A DNA stretch of 64,000 nt from Diprion similis (taxonomy: Eukaryota; Arthropoda; Insecta; Hymenoptera; Diprionidae), in contig NC_060105.1 in NCBI RefSeq assembly GCF_021155765.1, positions 11,937,001 to 12,001,000 on the forward strand. Direction: 5' to 3'. How positions within the stretch are numbered: the first letter of the stretch is position 1; every line of letters starts with the position of its first letter. This document shows positions 37,901-47,970 of the stretch, piece after piece. A program made the translations under genes and the position numbers. The notes under the pieces were generated by a model. It was not told the origin of the DNA, ran no database searches, and was given only the letters and a program-made list of their open reading frames with translations.

Positions 37901-39243
37901 TTCATTTATCGGAATTCTTAATTTCAATTGAGACCTATATTCATTATATATATTCGAATATTCAAATACAATAAAAACAATGCTGGAAAAGCCAAAGATC
38001 AGTTTCATGTATCGTTGTTTGACTAATTGTAAGCTTCACAACAGCAAAGCTTGATAACACAAGCTGTATTGAGAAAAATTTGATCTTTAAATTGGGGCTA
38101 ATGTGGTGCAGCACACAACAGACATGTAAATCGAATTCTAAACGGTATAGAAACAATATTAGATATTGTGGGATTATACTGAATCTGAAGCTAGCAAAAA
38201 AAAGTAAATCTGCCCAATTTGCTGATTGATGTTGATTACAATGAAATAACAATACGAAAAATCGAATTTTTGATTAATCTATTGGAGAGTTTATACTTCT
38301 TAATAATAATAAGCATTAAACTGTATTGCGTTATCGCATTTAAAATAAGTTTGGTGAGCTATGCTGCTAACTTTGGCTGTTAGCCTCTATGTTAATCGTC
38401 TATCAAGATCAATTTTTAACAAACTAGTTAAGAATCAATTTGAATTTAAACGTTGCAGAGCTCATGCTAGCAGCCAAACGTGCTAAACTTCATTTAAATA
38501 AAATAACTTCCGTTGATTTTAATGCTTACGATTCTGTAAGAATGTTAATTTCATGCGATTTAAAAAAATCTTCAATTCTTGGGCTTCTTTGCTCTTTCTT
38601 AATCAATGGCAATGTGTGTGGCGACTATTTTTCGCCGTAGCTTCAACGACATTTGAACATTGAAAATATTACAGTGCCTTCAAAAAACTGGTAGAAATCT
38701 TTTTATGAAACAGAAATCGTTAAGCTTTTCAGGTTGTTCAGGTTTTCTAAACGTTCCAATGAAGTATGAAATTGATAAGAAGAGACAGCGTCAATTACCT
38801 TGGTAATTTTGTTGTACGAGTCAAGATTATCCAAACGCTGTATTTCATTATCGTCAACAATTAAGGTATTGATATCTGCATCCGATGGACATCTGCTCAA
38901 TTTTTTTAATCCCTGTCCACTCAGATCCAGAGTATCGCAGACAAGAGATTCTGTGAATTATTTGTGTACATTAGTCATTTGTTTAAAGTTTGAATGTTGT
39001 ACTAAAATTGTAATCAGTGTTTTCAAACAGAACGAGAAAATAGCAATACGTCAAAGTGACAGCAGCGCGAAAATATCATGAATTATTATAAATTTGAGAA
39101 ATAGCACGCGGCAACATTATATTTCAGAATTGACGAGTCCAAGTTTTATCAGAATTCGTATTGCCGTGTTCAGAATTTCTAAATTATTACGTTAAACCTT
39201 AATTACAGTAAACGAAAATACATCACCAACCCGTAGACGCCAT
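27523..39243 (-). CDS. CEP97: Centrosomal protein CEP97 (LRR and IQ motif), twelve coding exons
   Basis: CEP97 works with CP110 to cap the distal centriole end, controlling centriole length and cilium assembly. Exons on the minus strand, in order: 39243-39231, 38950-38799, 37312-37154, 36922-36821, 35963-35777, 35193-35103, 33515-33220, 29904-29659, 29540-28932, 28663-28534, 28419-28206, 28119-27523. Every boundary is GT-AG and every phase joins, giving 931 aa (human 865). N-terminal leucine-rich repeats occupy about residues 10-200: LDLSGQGLKKL, ADINTLIVDDNEIQRLDNL, LNLANNGI, LAGNNIK, HLDLSENSI. The capping segment NNPCVSMT...GFDYRPF and ESLKAEWLYSQGRGR match the human protein closely. An IQ motif (KAAICIQRLWRGYRTRN) lies near residue 625; the rest is low-complexity and acidic. 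The first exon encodes only MAST plus one base. The stop codon lies inside a consensus splice donor (GTAAGT), so a further 3' exon is possible. Promoter and exons 1-2 are duplicated upstream. Confidence 0.95.
31090..31614. mobile_element. Degenerate member of the TA-flanked foldback family
   Basis: The right end reads GGGTGGGTAAAAAAAAACCG on the minus strand and is followed by TA. The body shares words with the elements at 3.4 and 33.8 kb, including GATATCTTTCAAACGGTGA, GTTCAATTTCCTACAA and AAGAGCTCATATTTGG. I cannot place the left terminus with confidence. Confidence 0.55.
31617..31650. repeat. (TA)n microsatellite
   Basis: An almost pure TA run directly at the right end of the foldback-family copy, as if expanded from its TA target site. 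Confidence 0.9.
31919..31961. repeat. (TA)n microsatellite
   Basis: About 20 TA units in CEP97 intron 7. Confidence 0.9.
32940..32968. repeat. (GT)n microsatellite
   Basis: GTGTGTGTGTGTGT followed by an imperfect GGTGGGTGTG tract. Confidence 0.7.
33846..35038. mobile_element. 1.2-kb foldback MITE, TA-flanked (Tc1/mariner-like)
   Basis: Fills most of CEP97 intron 6. The left end GGGTGATTTTTTTTGAACG is inverted at the right end (CGTTCAAGAAAAATCACCC), with TA on both sides (33844-33845 and 35039-35040). The arms are about 550 bp each and highly similar over their whole length, for example CAACTCAGTGGAATTTTATG against CATAAAATTCCACTGAGTTG. The spacer near 34430-34510 contains an ATCGAATGG/ATCGAATCG repeat. 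No transposase. Confidence 0.85.
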
Positions 39244-39420
39244 GATGAACACAATAAATTGGCACGAAATCTATAAACGTTGTAAACTGGCAGACGCCGC
39301 AAATATGGCGTCTGCTTCGTAGTACCATTGCATTCTGGGAAACTACCTCCATAGACTTTCTACGCCAATGATACCTCCTCGCCTTGTCCGTGCCGCTAAA
39401 AGGCGGGCTCGTTTAAATAT
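39244..39420 (-). promoter_or_regulatory. CEP97 5' region and likely promoter (proximal copy)
   Basis: Directly upstream of the CEP97 ATG and locally richer in GC and CpG than its surroundings. It contains a perfect 9-bp hairpin (GCAGACGCC, 8-base loop, GGCGTCTGC) at 39290-39315. An identical copy lies upstream of the duplicated exon 1. Confidence 0.5.
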
Positions 39421-39799
39421 TTTCTAGTCGTTGCAATCAACGTTTTATTCTTCAATTCGATATCTTTACTAGAATCTGTGATAGAATCGTAAACAAAGCA
39501 ATGAAGTTCACGAATTAAAGTATACTTTTGAGTAAAATTGTGGAAAATATATTAAGAAATGATGTTCTTGCTGGAAGAATGATTGAGAACAAAATTGACT
39601 GCAAAATTTTCAATCATCGTACAATTGCTTCTGCATACATGAAGGATAATTAACCAATCGCATTATTTTTACACAATAATATTAATAACAGTTAAAATAA
39701 TGGTAGGAACAGAAGTTACGTCGGAAATACTTGCGATGCATCGGAAATACAAACTGAAGTAATTTCCACGTAACTTTTGTGACAAAATCGAAATAGAAA

Positions 39800-40086
39800 A
39801 TTTGATTAGCTAGAACAGACAAAAGATTTGATTAGCTGAAAGCGATAAAAAGGTTTCATTAGCCGAAACAGTCAAAAAGTATGATTAACTAAAACAGTTG
39901 AAAAGTTTGATTAGCTAAAACAGACAAAAAATTTGATTAGCTGAAACAGACAAAAGGTTTTATTAGCTGAAACAGTTGAAAAGTTTCATTAGCTGAAACA
40001 CTTAAAAAGTTTGGTTAGCTAAAACTGACGAAAGGTTTTATTTGCTGAAATAGACAAGAGGTTTGATTAGCTGAAACAGACGAAGT
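39800..40086. repeat. Minisatellite, about 24-bp unit
   Basis: Around twelve imperfect units with consensus close to TTTGATTAGCTGAAACAGAC plus AAAAGG. A copy is in the distal unit at about 47119-47405, with a few unit-level base changes. Confidence 0.85.
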
Positions 40087-40638
40087 CACGATTAACACAA
40101 TGACAAAAGTAGGTGCACCGACAAAAACTATGGCGATCCCAGTGTCAACATTTGCGAAAACAGTCTTCTACTCCATTATTTCTATGATTGTAGAAAGAAT
40201 TATATATTTTTTGAAAATCAATTTTCTACCTCGAATTATTGAAATAAATATTTCATTCGAGTGAAGACTCAATATTCCACAGTATGCTGGTAAAAAAAAT
40301 TAGTTCGTCACCCTGCAACAAAAGACAATACATTCAGTAAAAAAATACTTTCATACACCTTAGATATGTGTTATAAATACTTACGAAAAGATTTTTCACT
40401 ATCACCATACACTCCGCGATTTTCATCCCCGCCAATTGACCGCCGGCTCGCAAATGCCGTCCTTTCTCTCAGAACCAAAAAGTATCAAGTCAACGCGCAA
40501 AAGGCGCTCACAATTGGAACTTGAAAACTCAGTTCTTAGTGACGAATTTGATTAAAAAGCTGAAGTCTTAACACATTGAGAGTGCTTTACTTTTTCATAT
40601 ACCGTTTACAAAATCGTGAAGCGATCGATTTGCATTAT

Positions 40639-43600
40639 CAGGGTGGTGACAATTTCGCTCAAATATAATTCTTTGACTGAAACTTAGGTAATGTTGGACA
40701 ACTTTGACGGCCAAAAGCTGCAGAAGCTGTGCACCTTGAACATATAAATTTGGATCTAAAAAACACATAGTATTGCATTCGTTTAACAGGAATAATTAGA
40801 AATTGAACGATTCCATTTCCGTAAGTTAGCTTAACTGAATGTACGAAGCATAGCTGAAATTAGGAAACGATTCTTTAAAAACAGCACGTTTTTCTTCTCT
40901 ATGCCCAATCATATCTCCCTGACATTTTTCTGACTTTTCCCGATAAAGTGAATTCCCGGTTTTCCCAGTCCGTCGCCATCCTGACTCGATCACTGGATCA
41001 CTCGATCTCTCGACCACTCGACCACTGGGTCACTGGATCACTCGGATACGGGGTTACTATCACTGGATCACGCGATCACTGAGCCACTGGGACCCTCGAT
41101 ACGTTCGATCCCTCGATCAGTCCGCAAGGGAACATCAGTAATTTCCGGCCCACATCCACAATCTTCATTGTTTCTCTACTAGTTATCCGTGTATCGTATA
41201 ATAGTAATAAACGCCTTCCAACGCACCCCCACGACGGAGAGGCTACAGGAGGGTTACAATTGCAGCAAAAAATTGATAAAAAAAAGTTTACAGTCGCTCA
41301 CGCGAATCTTATTGTACGCATTAATTGAAACATAAGAAGCCTAGAAAGAATCGTCTGCCACCTAAATTCCACGACAAAACTCGTCTTCCACCCACATAAG
41401 TAAGTGCGATAAAATATTTAAAAAGCTCAAACCTGCAAGGATGAAATTGATTACAATGCTTCATTTTATAGTAAGAAACTCAAGAATAATAGTCAACCAC
41501 CTAAACTATACATCGAAAGTAGTCTTCCAAGTCCATGAAGCTGCTCCAGGCACGCGTCTACGATGCTGCATCTTTACGAGATGCCTGAAAGACGATCGTT
41601 GCTGTTCTGCATGTTGAAAGATTGTCATGAAGTTTTTTTTTTTTATATTGTACATTTGTTCAGTGAAATAATTTGAACTTTGGCGGATAGTTATACTAGA
41701 TCTTTTACCATGAAAATCAAGAGTTAGATATATTAATGAAATTCTATAAAATGCTTCAAATTAAAACAACAATGTTTTAGTATGACATTGATCTTTGATA
41801 TCAGAATTGTTGATTTCACCACCGTCTTCTTCGTCTGATTGATCTGGGTCTTGTTCTGTACTTGTTTTTTTACTTGTAAATATATGAATATAATAATTTG
41901 TTAATGCCTAGATAATAATTTTTACATAACTTTTTTAGTTTTTTTCTTTATTCACAATACCTAGACTTTCTGCTGAATTAATTGTTACGTCATCGACGGA
42001 TTTAATTGAACAACAAGTTTATTATATGATTCATTTCAACCATAGTCAGTAGAATAAAATTCGTTCGTTTGCGGGAGACATGCATGCCTCCAAAGATTTT
42101 GTAAATTTTGATTTGAACAAAATTTTCTCCGGCTGACTGTGGTTGGGAAAAGTCAGATATTAAATTTGTTTCTCAATTGAATCCACCGATGACATAGCAA
42201 TCAACTCAGAACAAAATCTAGGTATTATAAATAAAACATAAAACATTATACATAAATAATTATTTAATCATTACTACATTTTTATATTTATATATTTACA
42301 GATGAAGAAATAAATACAGAACGAGACGAAGACGACAATGCTGAAATCAATAGTTCTGTTATTAAAGATTTCAATGAATGTTCATAGAATTACCTTTGTC
42401 AAACAAAATAAGCATACGTTATACAGCATGCACATTCTAAATATAGAATTCTTTCAAGTGAAAATCAATAAGTAATTTTTTTACCTTAACTTACAACTAT
42501 TCAATAAAAGAATAGATTGAAATTTTGGGAAATGACGGTGTAATATTACTTCGGCTTTGAGATTTCCGAATATTAGTGCGGATTTTCTCGGAATTGATCC
42601 TTAAGGCCCCGCTGACCTGGCATGTCATATATATATTTCGTGACGTCAGAAGCGGGGAAATTGAGTGAAAAAGCCTATACGAATCCTGCGATAACGAGAG
42701 TATGAATCTTAGTTGAAAATATTTCAAATCGTAGCTTGAATAATAGTGTACGTGTGAATCTCAGTCACTGCTCAGGCAAATCGCTGATAATGTTTATAAT
42801 AAAGAATGATGAAGTGAATAAAATCACGCGACAACAAACATGGCCGATCGGAGCTACCGCATGTTGAATATTCACTGATTGCACTGTTCCACAATTTCCT
42901 TCACCCTCGCCAGGGAGATTCACACGTACAAAAGCACACACGTTATCCGGGAAAACTTATACTATCAGTTATTTTTTTGTAAACATGGCTCGATTCGTAT
43001 ACGCGTTTTTCATGTGACAGCAGCCCGTTTATGGTCCACAAGAAGTATGTTTCGATCTGTAACTGACATCATTGGTTGGATCTAACAGAACAAGCCAATG
43101 AAATCAGCGGCCTTAGTTCACTGTTCAACGTTCAGAGGCGCTGCACATATTTATGACGTCACGATTTGATATTTTCAAGTCAGGTCAGCGGCACCTTAAT
43201 GTCAATGTAAAAGATTGTTTTTCTTATCGTAAATAATCTTATCGAATTTCATCGATATATTTAAGTCTCGATTTTAACGGTAGAAGATTTAGTACAACTA
43301 TTTACCAAAGTATAAAAATCATATACTGAACAAACATGTAACATAAAAAAAAAGTTCAAAGGTTCAAGGTTCAAATAGGGCATTATTTCGGATTTCGCTC
43401 TCCACTAAAATTTTTGTACTTTTCACTAAAGAATAGCTCAAGTAAAAGGGCTGGGCTGATAAAAATTTTTTACTATCGCCTCGAGCACATTGAAATTTCG
43501 AAAAAACGCTATCCTAGGGAATTTCAAAATTGAGATATCCTTGAATCCTTCAGCGGCTATGTTTAATTTGTATGACGAAACAAAAGTTATTGTAAGACCT

Positions 43601-44871
43601 GGCATGCGTGCAGTTTTTTATAGTGCCGAAAAATCTGCATTGAAGTTCATTGCAATGTTTAAAAGTTAAAAAAATTCTTCATCTAAGAATTTCAAGATAG
43701 ATATTTCAGTACTCGAAAAAATCGCACGCCTCTCAGGACTCGTAAAAACTTCTGTTTCGTCACACAAAACATATCCACCGAAGGATTCAAGGAATATCTC
43801 AAATTTGAAGTTCTCGAAAATAGGCTTTTTTTGAAATTCCATCGTCGTTGAGACAGAAGTAAAAGAAAATTTTCATCCCAGCTATTTAGCGTTATCTATT
43901 TTTTAGTAAAAAAGTGCAAGAATCTCGGAGAAGACCGAAAACCAAAAGATAGGCCCTTTCTTGAACCACCCTGTGAAATGTATCCTGTAGATGGAAGACT
44001 ATTATTTTTGTGTTTCTCACTATAAAAAATAGCATTCTAATCAATTTTATCCCCGCAGGCATGAATTTTGAAAATATTTTTTCACCCTTAATTATGTCGG
44101 CAGAAATAGAATTTCGTCGTGGAATTTAGGCAGAAGACGATATTTTCTAGGCTTCTTATATTTCAATTAATCCCTTCGATAAGTTTCGCGTATGCGGCTA
44201 TACATTATTTAGTCAATTTCCTGCTGTAAATTGTAACCCTCCTGCAACCCCCCGTCGTAGCGGTGCGTTTTTAAGGCGTGTACATTACTGTTTTGTGATA
44301 CACGGATAACTAGTGCAAAAAAAACGAAGCCTACGGAAATGGTGTAATGAAATATGTCGTTACCTCCCGGACTAAATCACTCGACCCATCGACCTCTCGA
44401 ACTCTCGGTCACAGGATCCCTGGATCACTCGATCTCCCGATCACTGGATCACTCGAGCACTCGATCACTCGATCACTGGATCACTCGATCACTCGATCAG
44501 GCGCAGGATGGCGTTGATTTTACCCAAATAAAATTCTCGACTCTTCCCGTAAAAAAATTTAGAATTCCCTGACGTTTTCCCATAAAAATTAGGCAATGTT
44601 GGGCAGCTTTTATGGTCAAAGGCTTCAGAACTTGTGCAGCTTCAATATGTAAATTTGGATCTAAGAAGCACGTAGTATTACTTCATTTCGCACGAATAAT
44701 TAGAAAATGAACGATACCATTTCCCAAAGATAGCTTAACTGACTTATGGAAGCATAAATCAAGATTAAAAAATATTTATTAAAAAGCCAATTTTTCCCTA
44801 TGGTCCATCATAATTCCCGGTAGAAAAAATTCCCCGACTATCCGCGGTTTTCCCGGTCAGTCACCACCCTG
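40639..44871. mobile_element. Nested transposon complex with CAGGGTGGTGAC termini (proximal unit)
   Basis: The outer ends are a perfect 12-bp inverted repeat, CAGGGTGGTGAC and GTCACCACCCTG. Just inside each end lies a similar 345-370 bp module in the same orientation (40639-40983 and 44504-44871). Each module has CAGGATGGCG-type inverted inner ends and shares words such as TAAATTTGGATCTAA and GAACGATACCATTTCC. Next inward are CTGGATCACTCGATCACT simple repeats. Then come long inverted arms (about 41145-41640 against about 43365-44340), as shown by TAGTTATCCGTGTATC/GATACACGGATAACTA and AAATTCCACGAC/GTCGTGGAATTT. No matching flanking target duplication was found and no transposase is visible. 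Confidence 0.6.
42605..43195. mobile_element. TTAA-flanked MITE, present only in the proximal unit
   Basis: Flanked by TTAA at 42601-42604 and 43196-43199, where the distal unit has a single CCTTAATGTC empty site (about 49932). The terminal inverted repeats are GGCCCCGCTGACCTG on the left, and GGTGCCGCTGACCTG for the right end read on the minus strand. A subterminal TCGTGACGTCA is also inverted. TTAA targeting is typical of piggyBac-type elements; no transposase is encoded, so it is non-autonomous. Confidence 0.9.
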
Positions 44872-46117
44872 CTTATCAATCATCGCGCAAAAGGCGCGCC
44901 TTATTCCCGTGATTAATCTACGCGCAAAAAGGCGCTGCCGATTAATCCGTCAAAAAATCTTAAACGTCAAGGACTTGTCGCAAAATTCTGTAGAAAACCA
45001 ATCCACATCTGCGTCTTTTTGAATCCGACACATTGCGATGCGGATTGTTGTTCCAAGATGCGAGTCAAGTCCGGGAGGGAGGTTGGAGGGCATGCATTAT
45101 TGTGTGGCGTGACGGTCGGCGATCCTCTTCGACGCGAAGTCTTCGAGCTCAGCATCTCTCCCGATCTAGCGTACCACGGAACGCGATAGATGGTCCAGAG
45201 ATGCATTTTGCCCATTCAGACGATCACAGAGATCAATTCAATGAAATAATGATAGATAATGACTAAATAATCAAATCCAACAACGACTGGAAAATGATAG
45301 CAAAGTGACAAGAAATGGTAAATTGAAGCTTGTTAAAATTTGAAAGCTTACTAATAGTTCGGAGACTCTTATATTTACGAGTCTCCCACGTATTTCTGGG
45401 TGAAAATCACTGTGATCATTTGACGCTGTGGATTACAAAAGTTAATAACATCGCGGTGCATCGCGACTTTCCTACCCTCGCCTGATTCCCAACGGAACCA
45501 CCCAACGGAAATGTTGAAAAGAAATTCACACGCACATCCAAATCAAACCCCGCGACGGATCCCACACGACCACCTACCTACCCGATTACCTATATTCGCT
45601 CTAAACGATTCTCCATTCTTTCCAACACACATCGTTCTTCCTCATTTGCGCCGTGGTCACTGAGACTTACTTTTTCATTGATTACCTGTGGGGAGCAAAA
45701 CGTTTTTGTACCATAGTCAGCGAGAGTATTGATTTAGTGATTGCTGGCGGACTATCGGTACATCAACCTTTTGTAAGATGGATTAAAAACATCCTGTATG
45801 CTTATCAGCATTTTTCTAAGCGAGCTAAGCCTATAGTTGTTCGATAGTTGCTGGGCATTAAAAAATTGAAAATGATTCAAAACATATCGTGCAATTCTTG
45901 GGCTTCTTTGCTCTTTCTTAATCAATGGCAATGTGTGTGGCGACTATTTTTCGACGTAGCTTCAACGACATTTGAACATTGAAAATATTACAGTGCCTTC
46001 AAAAAACTGGTAGAAATCTTTTTATGAAACAGAAATCGTTAAGCTTTTCAGGTTGTTCAGGTTTTCTAAACGTTCCAATGAAGTATGAAATTGATAAGAA
46101 GAAACAGCGTCAATTGC

Positions 46118-46269
46118 CTTGGTAATTTTGTTGTACGAGTCAAGATTATCCAAACGCTGTATTTCATTATCGTCAACAATTAAGGTATTGATATCTGCAT
46201 CCGATGGACATCTGCTCAATTTTTTTAATCCCTGTCCACTCAGATCCAGAGTATCGCAGACAAGAGATT
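46118..46269 (-). pseudogene. CEP97: Duplicated CEP97 exon 2 with altered splice donor
   Basis: Copy of the CEP97 exon that encodes the first leucine-rich repeats (SRCPSDADINTLIVDDNEIQ). The acceptor and the reading frame are intact and the encoded residues are identical to the proximal exon. The donor after AAG reads GCAATT here instead of GTAATT. It could work as a rare GC-AG donor or be dead. Whether this exon is ever used depends on transcription from the distal promoter copy. Confidence 0.8.
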
Positions 46270-46549
46270 CTGTGAATTATTTGTGTACATTAGTCATTTG
46301 TTTAAAGTTTGAATGTTGTACTAAAATTGTAATCAGTGTTTTCAAACAGAACGAGAAAATAGCAATACGTCAAAGTGACAGCAGCGCGAAAATATCATGA
46401 ATTATTATAAATTTGAGAAATAGCACGCGGCAACATTATATTTCAGAATTGACGAGTCCAAGTTTTATCAGAATTCGTATTGCCGTGTTCAGAATTTCTA
46501 AATTATTACGTTAAACCTTAATTACAGTAAACGAAAATACATCACCAAC

Positions 46550-46562
46550 CCGTAGACGCCAT
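46550..46562 (-). CDS. CEP97: Duplicated CEP97 exon 1 (start codon and three further codons)
   Basis: Identical to the proximal first exon: ATG GCG TCT ACG plus one base, followed by the same GT donor. With its copied upstream region it forms a possible alternative promoter/first exon for CEP97. Splicing from it to either exon 2 copy would encode the same N-terminus. Confidence 0.55.
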
Positions 46563-46740
46563 GATGAACACAATAAATTGGCACGAAATCTATAAACGTT
46601 GTAAACTGGCAGACGCCGCAAATATGGCGTCTGCTTCGTAGTACCATTGCATTCTGGGAAACTACCTCCATAGACTTTCTACGCCAATGATACCTCCTCG
46701 CCTTGTCCGTGCCGCTAAAAGGCGGGCTCGTTTAAATATT
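46563..46740 (-). promoter_or_regulatory. Duplicated CEP97 promoter region
   Basis: Copy of 39244-39420, including the 26-bp hairpin; I see no difference in the core part. Potential alternative CEP97 promoter. Confidence 0.4.
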
Positions 46741-47118
46741 TTCTAGTCGTTGCAATCAACGTTTTATTCTTCAATTCGATATCTTTACTAGAATCTGTGA
46801 TAGAATCGTAAACAAAGCAATGAAGTTCACGAATTAAAGTATACTTTTGAGTAAAATTGTGGAAAATATATTAAGAAATGATGTTCTTGCTGGAAGAATG
46901 ATTGAGAACAAAATTGACTGTAAAATTTTCAATCATCGTACAATTGCTTCTGCATACATGAAGGATAATTAACCAATCGCATTATTTTTACACAATAATA
47001 TTAATAACAGTTAAAATAATGGTAGGAACAGAAGTTACGTCGGAAATACTTGCGATGCATCGGAAATACAAACTGAAGTAATTTCCACGTAACTTTTGTT
47101 ACAAAATCGGAATAGAAA

Positions 47119-47405
47119 ATTTGATTAGCTAGAACAGACAAAAGATTTGATTAGCTGAAAGCGATAAAAAGGTTTCATTAGCCGAAACAGTCAAAAAGTA
47201 TGATTAACTAAAACAGTTGAAAAGTTTGATTAGCTAAAACAGACAAAAATTTCGATTAGCTGAAACAGACAAAAGGTTTCATTAGCTGAAACAGTTGAAA
47301 AGTTTCATTAGTTGAAACACTTAAAAAGTTTGGTTAGCTAAAACTGACGAAAGGTTTTATTTGCTGAAATAGACAAGAGGTTTGATTAGCTGAAACAGAC
47401 GAAGT
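47119..47405. repeat. Minisatellite, about 24-bp unit (distal copy)
   Basis: Duplicate of the array at 39800-40086, with the same unit number by eye and scattered substitutions. Confidence 0.8.
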
Positions 47406-47970
47406 CACGATTAACACAATGACAAAAGTAGGTGCACCGACAAAAACTATGGCGATCCCAGTGTCAACATTTGCGAAAACAGTCTTCTACTCCATTATTT
47501 CTATGATTGTAGAAAGAATTATATATTTTTTGAAAATCAATTTTCTACCTCGAATTATTGAAATAAATATTTCATTCGAGTGAAGACTCAATATTCCACA
47601 GTATGCTGGTAAAAAAAATTAGTTCGTCACCCTGTAACAAAAGACAATACATTCAGTAAAAAAATACTTTCATACACCTTAGATATGTGTTATAAATACT
47701 TACGAAAAGATTTTTCACTATCACCATACACTCCGCGATTTTCATCCCCGCCAATTGACCGCCGGCTCGCAAATGCCGTCCTTTCTCTCAGAACCAGAAA
47801 GTATCAAGTCAACGCGCAAAAGGCGCTCACAATTGGAACTTGAAAACTCAGTTCTTAGTGACGAATTTGATTAAAAAGCTGAAGTCTCAACACATTGAGA
47901 GTGCTTTACTTTTTCATATACCGTTTACAGAATCGTGAAGCAAATGAGGCGATCGATCGATTTGCATTAT

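Larger units (their letters stand above)
38576..45894. repeat. Proximal unit of a direct tandem duplication
   Basis: Matches the distal unit at 45895-53390 from GGGCTTCTTTGCTCTTTC to its end, in the same orientation. In the stretches I aligned by eye the copies differ by roughly one base in a hundred. The offset is 7319 bp at the left edge and 7496 bp at the right edge; the difference comes from unit-specific insertions and a deletion. The unit contains CEP97 exons 1-2, its promoter, a minisatellite and a transposon complex. Confidence 0.95.

Noticed and set aside
38461..38536. Exon-like plus-strand segment (LMLAAKRAKLHLNKITS) with acceptor and donor in CEP97 intron 2
   Set aside because: Short, on the opposite strand to CEP97, with no neighbouring plus-strand exons found; could be chance.
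39800..40086. Regularly spaced repeats resembling a CRISPR array
   Set aside because: Units are contiguous and degenerate with no unique spacers, in a eukaryotic genome; it is a minisatellite.
42879..43085. 68-codon open frame inside the TTAA MITE as a possible transposase remnant
   Set aside because: Too short and without any DDE-type motif; the element is better described as non-autonomous.
44354..44572. 72-codon open frame rich in SRSLDHS repeats, also at 51850-52068
   Set aside because: Direct translation of the CTCGATCACTGGAT simple repeat; no protein family and no splice context.
45653..45847. 64-codon open frame present in both duplicate units
   Set aside because: Identity is explained by recent duplication; no motif, no supporting splice sites and no recognised homology.
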